Source: Methanobrevibacter sp. (GTDB lineage Archaea; Methanobacteriota; Methanobacteria; Methanobacteriales; Methanobacteriaceae). Taken from it: a stretch of DNA of 5,161 nucleotides. The notes under the pieces were generated by a model. That model saw only the letters and a program-made list of their open reading frames with translations. It made no database searches and was not told the DNA's origin. Of this stretch, positions 1 to 4,338 are shown piece by piece. Within the stretch, counting starts at the first letter, position 1. Each line of letters opens with the position of its first letter. Where the stretch lies: positions 1 through 5,161 of the forward strand of contig JAGCLR010000209.1 of the NCBI GenBank assembly GCA_017646885.1. The letters run 5' to 3'. Made by a program: the position numbers and the translations under genes.

Positions 1-633
1 AAAGCATGACTTGATATCACCATTTCCAATAACTGGAATATTCACATTTTCCTTGACTTCCCTTATAATGGACCAATCCGCCTTTCCGGAGTATCCTTGA
101 TCCTTTGTTCTCGGGTGAACTGTAATTGCTGATGCACCTGCATCTTCAATGATCTGTGCAATTTCCACAGCATTTACGCTATTTTTATCCCAACCGCTTC
201 TAATCTTTACAGTCACTGGAATCGGAACAATATCTACAATAGATTCTACAATAGATTTTACCTTATCTGGGTCTTTCATCAATGCACATCCTGCCTTTGA
301 CCTGTTTGTCACCTTAGTTACAGGACAACCCATGTTAATGTCAATGATGTCTACATCGGTATTTTCCCAGATGTACTTTGATGCGAAGGTCAGTGATTCC
401 AAATCAGAGCCTACAATTTGTTGTGAAATTGGATGTTCAAAATCAGTCATGTACAGCATTTCCTTGGTTTTCCAATTGCCATACATAATAGCCTTGTCTG
501 AAACCATTTCTGTTTCAATAAGCCCACAGCCCATTGACTTTACAATGGTTCTAAAGCTGAAGTCACATACTCCTGCCATAGGTGCCAAAGCTATCTGATT
601 ATCTATTTCAACATTTCCAATTTTCCACTTCAT
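1..633 (-). CDS. tRNA-dihydrouridine synthase, DusB type (3' end beyond window)
   Basis: This is an FMN-dependent enzyme that reduces uridines in the D-loop of tRNA to dihydrouridine using NAD(P)H, acting in the cytoplasm. The first 211 residues are visible; the family is usually around 320, so the C-terminal helical tRNA-binding domain lies beyond the left edge. The TIM-barrel signatures appear in order: APMAG at residues 17-21, GLIETEMVS at 37-45, and DINMGCPV at 98-105, whose Cys103 is the expected catalytic acid. AGCALMKDP follows at 114-122, then Lys143 and His173 (in VHPRT) at the usual FMN-contact positions, and GNGD at 203-206. The start is ATG at 633: an in-frame stop lies 4 codons upstream and only a weak TGAT Shine-Dalgarno core precedes it by 4 nt. 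It is divergent from the membrane methyltransferase gene, and nothing links the two functionally. Family assignment is firm; which tRNA position it modifies cannot be read from the sequence. Confidence 0.95.
   Translation of the reverse strand, partial: MKWKIGNVEIDNQIALAPMAGVCDFSFRTIVKSMGCGLIETEMVSDKAIMYGNWKTKEMLYMTDFEHPISQQIVGSDLESLTFASKYIWENTDVDIIDINMGCPVTKVTNRSKAGCALMKDPDKVKSIVESIVDIVPIPVTVKIRSGWDKNSVNAVEIAQIIEDAGASAITVHPRTKDQGYSGKADWSIIREVKENVNIPVIGNGDIKSCF
233..257. repeat. 12-bp tandem duplication inside the Dus gene
   Basis: The unit TCTACAATAGAT occurs twice in a row (233-244 and 245-256), followed by the first T of a third copy. On the coding strand the unit is four codons long, so it stays in frame and gives the SIVESIVD helix segment, near residues 127-134. 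It looks like a small in-frame duplication tolerated on a barrel helix. Confidence 0.8.
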
Positions 634-693
634 ATGAATCAGTTAAATTATGAGTTTTTTAATGATTGTTTTTAAATACTGTTATTTGATATG

Positions 694-702
694 TTTATAT
701 TT
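694..702 (-). promoter_or_regulatory. Candidate box A (TATA) of the Dus gene
   Basis: Read on the minus strand this is AAATATAAA. Archaeal transcription normally starts about 25 nt downstream, which puts the start near 670 and gives a leader of about 35-40 nt before the ATG at 633. A second TATA-like element on the same strand (720-713, TTATATAT) would work almost as well. In this AT-rich gap the choice is uncertain. Confidence 0.35.
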
Positions 703-708
703 ATTGTA

Positions 709-720
709 AAAAATATATAA
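709..720 (+). promoter_or_regulatory. Candidate box A (TATA) of the membrane methyltransferase gene
   Basis: The element TATATAA (714-720) follows a purine-only A-run, as expected for an archaeal BRE plus TATA box. A start about 25 nt downstream, near 742-745, would leave a leader of about 50 nt before the start codon. It overlaps the alternative minus-strand TATA of the Dus gene, so the two divergent promoters may share or compete for this site. Confidence 0.4.
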
Positions 721-785
721 TTCATTCCAAAAAAACTAAAACTTATTAAATTAAAAAAATAAAAAGTTAATTGTAAAGTAAAATT

Positions 786-791
786 GGTGAT
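786..791 (+). promoter_or_regulatory. Ribosome binding site GGTGAT that decides the start codon
   Basis: GGTGAT matches the 3' part of the archaeal Shine-Dalgarno consensus AGGAGGTGAT. It abuts the first ATG (792) with no spacer and lies 3 nt before the second ATG (795). Three other genes in this window have exactly 3 nt between the aligned consensus end and their ATG, so the second ATG is the better start. Confidence 0.7.
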
Positions 792-1466
792 ATGATGGAT
801 AAAAAACTATTTTTTCAAGCTTTAAGCAAATTCCTAATTGGTCTTGTAATCATATGCATGCTTCTTTTCATTCCTGCTGGAACTTTAGATTATCCTAATG
901 GATGGCTATTTATTGCATTGCTCTTCATTCCAATGTTTTTTGCAGGAATAATCATGCTTTTCAAATCTCCTGATCTTTTAAGAAAAAGGTTGAATGCTAA
1001 GGAATCAGAAGATGAGCAAAAGACCGTGATATTGGTTAGTGGAATAATGTTTCTGCTTGCTTTCATTTTAGCGGGCCTTAACTTTAGATTCGGATGGTTC
1101 CATCTTCCAAGCATAGTGATTATAATGGCTTCAATCGTATTCTTGCTTGCATATATCATGTATGCTGAAGTGCTTAGAGAAAACGAGTACCTTTCACGTA
1201 CTGTTGAAGTGAGTGAAAATCAAAAAGTGGTAGATACTGGCCTATACGGCCTTGTAAGACATCCAATGTACACTTCCACAATATTCCTGTTCCTATCAAT
1301 GCCTTTGGTATTGGATTCAATATTCTCATTCATTGTTATGTTGGTTTATCCAATAATCATAATATTTAGAATAAGAAATGAGGAAAAGGTATTGGAGAAT
1401 GAGTTGGTTGGATATAAAGAGTATAAGGAAAAGATAAAATATAAATTGATTCCTTATTTATGGTAA
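792..1466 (+). CDS. Isoprenylcysteine carboxyl methyltransferase-fold membrane methyltransferase
   Basis: This is a predicted integral membrane SAM-dependent methyltransferase of the ICMT/phospholipid N-methyltransferase superfamily. It has 224 residues from the first ATG, or 223 from the likelier second ATG at 795. Hydrophobic segments lie near residues 12-29, 37-57, 80-98, 104-124 and a long stretch at 161-193 that probably folds as a helical hairpin. The signature is at the C-terminal end: VVDTGLYGLVRHPMY, with RHPMY at 156-160, then the Glu pair at 197-198 (RNEEKVLENEL) and a basic, aromatic tail (YKEYKEKIKYKLIPYLW). In the family this half forms the SAM pocket. Known members methylate prenylated protein C-termini or phospholipid headgroups. 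Archaea are not known for CaaX prenylation, so the substrate here is unknown; a lipid or small isoprenoid is a guess. It is a single gene, divergent from the Dus gene and convergent with the nitroreductase. Confidence 0.88.
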   Translation: MMDKKLFFQALSKFLIGLVIICMLLFIPAGTLDYPNGWLFIALLFIPMFFAGIIMLFKSPDLLRKRLNAKESEDEQKTVILVSGIMFLLAFILAGLNFRFGWFHLPSIVIIMASIVFLLAYIMYAEVLRENEYLSRTVEVSENQKVVDTGLYGLVRHPMYTSTIFLFLSMPLVLDSIFSFIVMLVYPIIIIFRIRNEEKVLENELVGYKEYKEKIKYKLIPYLW

Positions 1467-1536
1467 AAAATGTTAAAAAAGTAAAAAATAGAAAAAATAG
1501 AAAAAAGAAATATTAATAGCTGAAAATAGCTATTAA
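1465..1536 (-). terminator. Oligo-U terminator with hairpin after the nitroreductase gene
   Basis: A perfect 9-bp inverted repeat (TTAATAGCT at 1513-1521, AGCTATTAA at 1528-1536, 6-nt loop) overlaps the nitroreductase stop codon. Downstream on the minus strand come five runs of six T (complements of 1501-1506, 1492-1497, 1483-1488, 1475-1480 and 1465-1470). Archaeal RNA polymerase stops at such U-tracts, with or without a hairpin. The plus strand shows A-runs here, so this does not obviously terminate the methyltransferase transcript, though the hairpin itself is symmetrical. Confidence 0.65.
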
Positions 1537-2255
1537 ATTTCAAAACTGCCAGCGTAGAAACAGTCTTTTAGCTCTTTAGGATTGTCCTTAATGAAGAACC
1601 TAAAGCTATCCTTATTCGCTACATATAGATGTGCTAAAGCTATTCCTGTATCAATCTTATTCCATTTTTTATAGAATCTGTTTCTAAGCCTTCCTAGCTT
1701 TACCCTGTATAAATCATAGCTACCATCATCACTGTGAGTGAAATACCATGGCTGTGTATTGGAAGCGGATGGAGCGAATTGTGCAGGGACTAATTTTTCA
1801 TCGGCTTTATCGGATATTTCATCAATGGATTTTCTTCTAAACTGGTTAATTTCCCTGTATAAATTTCCTTTTGGCTTTCCGATTGCTATGATTATTATGA
1901 ATTTTTGATCCTTATCCGGATTTTCATAATTTTTAGGATTTCCCATTCCTATCCAACAGGTTCCAATTCCCTTACTCTGCAAAAATAGGTCTACTTGCTG
2001 GAAGATGAAACCTACATTTTGATAGTAGTTTTCCTTTTCCTCGCTAAAAATAGCTATGTAATGAGGAGCTTTCCATCTCATCATAGTAGATATATTCTCT
2101 GTTGGGAGGATTTCATAACTCCATTTTATGTTTGGATTCAATTCTTTCGCATTGTCAATGAAATCCCTTATCTCATCAAGTGTTTGATTGTCAAGTGGAC
2201 TATCATCATAAGATCTGATAGATTGCCTTTTGTATATTGTATCTTCAAGGTTCAT
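1533..2255 (-). CDS. Nitroreductase-family flavoprotein (TM1586 type)
   Basis: The 240-residue product looks like a putative FMN-binding oxidoreductase of the nitroreductase superfamily, in the branch represented by Thermotoga TM1586, where two half-domains are fused in one chain. The N-terminal IYKRQSIRSYDD (residues 7-18) is the classic family opening, with R10, S12 and R14 at the usual flavin-phosphate contacts. KGIGTCWIGMG at 95-105 matches the first-half glycine-rich motif. APSASNTQPWYF at 161-172 is the second-half N-S/T-Q-P-W motif, and DTGIALAHLYVA at 202-213 is the usual helix after it. No signal peptide or membrane segment is seen, so it is cytoplasmic. The physiological substrate is unknown for this branch. 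The start is supported by GTGAT (2259-2263, minus strand) 3 nt before ATG. The gene is divergent from the YhgE-like gene and ends in a U-rich terminator. Family assignment is good; function is open. Confidence 0.88.
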   Translation of the reverse strand: MNLEDTIYKRQSIRSYDDSPLDNQTLDEIRDFIDNAKELNPNIKWSYEILPTENISTMMRWKAPHYIAIFSEEKENYYQNVGFIFQQVDLFLQSKGIGTCWIGMGNPKNYENPDKDQKFIIIIAIGKPKGNLYREINQFRRKSIDEISDKADEKLVPAQFAPSASNTQPWYFTHSDDGSYDLYRVKLGRLRNRFYKKWNKIDTGIALAHLYVANKDSFRFFIKDNPKELKDCFYAGSFEI

Positions 2256-2310
2256 TTTATCACTTCATTTAATAAAAATGCCGAATCTTTAAAAAATTTT
2301 TAATTTTCAC

Positions 2311-2322
2311 TTATATTTTTCG
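2311..2322 (-). promoter_or_regulatory. Candidate BRE/box A of the nitroreductase gene
   Basis: Read on the minus strand this is CGAAAAATATAA, a purine-rich BRE followed by a TATA box. Transcription would begin near 2290 and give a leader of about 35 nt before the ATG at 2255. The 10-bp palindrome GATTTAAATC (2332-2341) lies just upstream, a position where an activator could bind, but palindromes this AT-rich also arise by chance. Confidence 0.5.
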
Positions 2323-2341
2323 ATGAAATATGATTTAAATC

Positions 2342-2379
2342 TATTGAATTGATGATTTATTGGATTTGATTTATTGAAT
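2342..2379. repeat. Spaced direct repeats in the divergent promoter region
   Basis: TGATTTATTG occurs at 2353-2362 and again at 2367-2376, 14 nt apart, and TATTGAAT occurs at 2342-2349 and 2372-2379, 30 nt apart. Together they cover a short block between the nitroreductase and YhgE promoters. They could be operator half-sites for a regulator serving either gene. The low sequence complexity makes chance a real alternative. Confidence 0.4.
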
Positions 2380-2439
2380 CCTTGATTAAAAGATAATAAC
2401 ATAGTTATAAAGAAAAATATTAATATTATTTTAAAATGA

Positions 2440-2467
2440 TTTATATTAAAAGGTATAAAATAATATA
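2440..2467 (+). promoter_or_regulatory. Candidate TATA elements of the YhgE-like gene
   Basis: Two overlapping options are visible: TTTATATTA (2440-2448) and TATAAAATAATATA (2454-2467). They predict transcription starts near 2470 or 2483, both upstream of the ribosome binding site AGGT at 2487-2490. A 9-nt A run (2471-2479) lies in the presumed initiation region. An upstream TATAAAG (2406-2412) is a third possibility with a longer leader. Confidence 0.4.
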
Positions 2468-2496
2468 TGTAAAAAAAAATTTAAATAGGTTAAACG

Positions 2497-4293
2497 ATGA
2501 GTAGAAAAGATCCTAAGATGATTGCAGAAATCATGAAGAATAATTTCAAGGGAGCATTCGCAAATCCTATTGTAGTGATTGTTCTCATTGGAGTAATTAT
2601 ACTTCCTTCACTTTATGCGCTTTTGAACATACAGGCATGTTGGGATCCTTATGGAAATACCGGTGATGTTCCATTTGCAATAGCTAACCTCGATGATGGG
2701 GCATCATTCAATGATAAAGACATAAATGTTGGAAAGGAACTTGTAAAAGACTTAAAGAATAATGATAAATTCAAATGGACATTCGTTTCAGAAGATGAAC
2801 TGCGAAAGGGCGTGTATAACGGAACATATTATGCGGGAATTGTCATACCCAAGAACCTGAGTGATAACATTGTTTCAATCACTGGCGACAATCCCCAACA
2901 AGCGAAGCTTGAATATGTTGTAAACATGAAAACAAACCCTGTAGCAACTAAATTGACTGATTCAGGCGCAAATGCTGTTTATACCTCTCTTAATGCAAAA
3001 ATAGTTGAGATTATAGACATTGCCGCTTATCAAAAACTTGGAGAATTGCAGGCAGGCCTTGCTGAAGGAGCGAAAAAACTAGCAAATGGTGGAAAACAGC
3101 TTCAAGCAGCTAATGCAAAAGTTCAAGCAGGAGCAAACCAAGTGAAAAGCGGCGAAAGCCAAGTGAAGGATGGGGCTGAACAAGTTAAAGCAGGAGCATC
3201 TTCCCTAAATGATGGTGCAGACCAATTAAAGCAAGGTTCAGACCAATTAAGCGATGGTGCATCACAAGTGGAAAAAGGTTCAGAGGAACTGTCAGCAGCA
3301 GTTGACCCATCATTAATACCTGATGGCCCAATAAAAGACTATGCAGAAGGAAACGCAAAGCTTGCTGATGGAAGCAGTCAAGTGGCTGAAGGAGGAAAAC
3401 AGTTAGCGAATGGTGCAAATCAGTTAGCTGACGGAGGAAGCCAACTTGCAAACGGTACAGTTCAAGTGGCTGAAGGAAGCAGTAAATTGGCAGAAGGTTC
3501 AGTAAGTCTTGCTTCTGGAGCATCCCTGCTTTCCAATGGTGCAACAAATGCATTGTTTGCAGCATCCAGTTCATTAGGATCCACTGCAGATACCCTTGGG
3601 GGAATCACAGGCATAGATGAAGACACTCTCGGGGATTATTTCCTTTCTCCTGTAGAATTGGAAAGAAACGAGCTATTCCCTGTGAATTCATACGGTTCTG
3701 ATGTATCTCCATTTTATCTTGTATTATCCATGTGGGTAGGTGCTGTAATTACCTGTGTAATGATGAAGCCAGGAACCAGTCAAGGAACAAAATATTCCCC
3801 ATTTGAAATGTACTTCGGTAAACTATTGATTTACATTATAATGAGCATACTTCAAGCATGCGTTACAATCATAGGATGCTATCTTCTCGGTATTCAGATT
3901 CTAAATCCAGTGCTCTTTATTGCATCATGCATACTGGTATCGATAATATTCATGATCTTAATCTACTCAATCATTTCTGCAATCGGTACAGTTGGAAAGG
4001 CTATTGGAGTTATCCTTTTGGTTCTTCAAATATCTGCAACTGGAGGAATCTATCCAATTCAGATCATGCATCCATTCTTCAAGCTATTGTATCCATACAT
4101 GCCTATGACATATGGAATCACATTGGTACGTGAAGCGCAGCTTGGTATTGTTTGGTCAAATTATATCCCTGCATTAATTATACTTTTAGCTATTGGATGT
4201 GTAACAATTACCGCTGCAGTGATCATTAAAGAAAAATTAGACAAGCCTTCCCATTACTTTGAAGAGAGACTAGAGGAAAGCGGATTGTTTTAG
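2497..4293 (+). CDS. YhgE/Pip-family membrane protein with heptad stalk
   Basis: This is a full-length 598-residue member of the YhgE/Pip family, which includes the Lactococcus phage infection protein and relatives such as YueB and EsaA. A short cytoplasmic N-terminus leads to a membrane helix at about 24-46. The conserved PSLYALLNIQACWDPYGNTG then runs from 37 to 56, and a globular external region includes YYAGIVIPKNLSDNI at 111-125. A stalk of x-x-x-L-x-x-G heptads follows (residues 191-265 and 285-348). The C-terminal part has about five or six hydrophobic segments (405-424, 441-464, 470-493, 500-520, 553-577) resembling an ABC-2 exporter permease, and ends in the family-typical FEERLEESGLF. 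No ATPase is seen nearby. The start ATG has AGGT (2487-2490) at the window's standard spacing. It is probably cotranscribed with the adhesin-like gene 45 bp downstream. Bacterial relatives are phage receptors or secretion-system parts; the archaeal role is unknown. Confidence 0.93.
   Translation: MSRKDPKMIAEIMKNNFKGAFANPIVVIVLIGVIILPSLYALLNIQACWDPYGNTGDVPFAIANLDDGASFNDKDINVGKELVKDLKNNDKFKWTFVSEDELRKGVYNGTYYAGIVIPKNLSDNIVSITGDNPQQAKLEYVVNMKTNPVATKLTDSGANAVYTSLNAKIVEIIDIAAYQKLGELQAGLAEGAKKLANGGKQLQAANAKVQAGANQVKSGESQVKDGAEQVKAGASSLNDGADQLKQGSDQLSDGASQVEKGSEELSAAVDPSLIPDGPIKDYAEGNAKLADGSSQVAEGGKQLANGANQLADGGSQLANGTVQVAEGSSKLAEGSVSLASGASLLSNGATNALFAASSSLGSTADTLGGITGIDEDTLGDYFLSPVELERNELFPVNSYGSDVSPFYLVLSMWVGAVITCVMMKPGTSQGTKYSPFEMYFGKLLIYIIMSILQACVTIIGCYLLGIQILNPVLFIASCILVSIIFMILIYSIISAIGTVGKAIGVILLVLQISATGGIYPIQIMHPFFKLLYPYMPMTYGITLVREAQLGIVWSNYIPALIILLAIGCVTITAAVIIKEKLDKPSHYFEERLEESGLF
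3067..3291 (+). repeat. Heptad block 1 of the YhgE-like stalk
   Basis: Glycine recurs exactly every seven residues at 191, 198, 212, 219, 226, 233, 240, 247, 254 and 261, with alanine at 205 as the only exception. Leu or Val sits four residues after nearly every glycine and is often preceded by Gln. This is the known x-x-x-L-x-x-G repeat of the family and suggests a closely packed helix with small residues in its core. Confidence 0.9.
3349..3543 (+). repeat. Heptad block 2 of the YhgE-like stalk
   Basis: Ten glycines recur every seven residues from 285 to 348 without exception. The register is shifted by three residues relative to block 1, across a linker holding prolines 271, 275 and 278. 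Similar block lengths around a proline-rich turn suggest two antiparallel helices forming a hairpin stalk. Confidence 0.9.
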
Positions 4294-4299
4294 GAGAAA

Positions 4300-4329
4300 A
4301 TGATAATTATCAAATATAAAAGAAAATGA
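4300..4329 (+). other. Possible 9-codon mini-ORF between YhgE-like and adhesin genes
   Basis: An ATG at 4300 opens MIIIKYKRK and stops at TGA 4327-4329. AGGAG (4292-4296) overlaps the YhgE stop codon and lies 3 nt before the ATG, closer than the spacing used by the other genes, where this core would lie 8 nt away. Its stop overlaps the GAGG (4328-4331) of the adhesin ribosome binding site. It could be a coupling peptide or simply chance; no family can be assigned. Confidence 0.25.
4301..4312. promoter_or_regulatory. 12-bp perfect palindrome TGATAATTATCA
   Basis: This palindrome lies in the 45-bp gap, 26 nt before the adhesin start. It could be a dimeric regulator's operator or a weak RNA hairpin. 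It has no spacer and a high AT content, so a stable hairpin is unlikely and chance cannot be excluded. Confidence 0.3.
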
Positions 4330-4331
4330 GG
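4328..4331 (+). promoter_or_regulatory. Ribosome binding site of the adhesin-like gene
   Basis: GAGG lies 7 nt before ATG 4339. Aligned to AGGAGGTGAT, this leaves 3 nt before the start codon, the same as for the nitroreductase and YhgE-like genes. It supports this start over the out-of-frame ATG at 4326. Confidence 0.7.
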
Positions 4332-4338
4332 AAAATTT

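Noticed and set aside
149..598. Plus-strand open frame of 149 codons
   Set aside because: It is antisense to the Dus gene, whose motifs are unmistakable on the minus strand, and its own translation shows no recognisable family.
890..1159. Minus-strand open frame of 89 codons
   Set aside because: It is the antisense shadow of the membrane methyltransferase, without a ribosome binding site or a recognisable motif.
1995..2303. Plus-strand open frame of 102 codons over the start of the nitroreductase
   Set aside because: It is antisense to the conserved N-terminal half of the nitroreductase and has no ribosome binding site; its hydrophobic look comes from the complement of charged codons.
2416..2427. 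AATATTAATATT palindrome
   Set aside because: It contains only A and T in an almost pure A/T stretch, so chance is the simplest explanation.
3067..3543. Locally high G+C in the stalk region as a sign of horizontal transfer
   Set aside because: One 60-base line here (3121-3180) is about half G+C against about a fifth in a line of the methyltransferase gene, but Gly, Ala and Gln codons in the repeat explain this without transfer.
3185..3574. Leu/His-rich minus-strand frame of 129 codons
   Set aside because: It is an artefact of the heptad repeat read in antisense; the periodic codons simply lack stops in this frame.
3858..4133. Plus-strand frame of 91 codons inside the YhgE-like gene
   Set aside because: It is an out-of-frame shadow of the conserved permease-like membrane segments.
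4312..4321. AAATATAAAA as a separate adhesin promoter
   Set aside because: A start about 25 nt downstream would fall at or after the ATG at 4339 and would exclude the well-placed GAGG site from the transcript.
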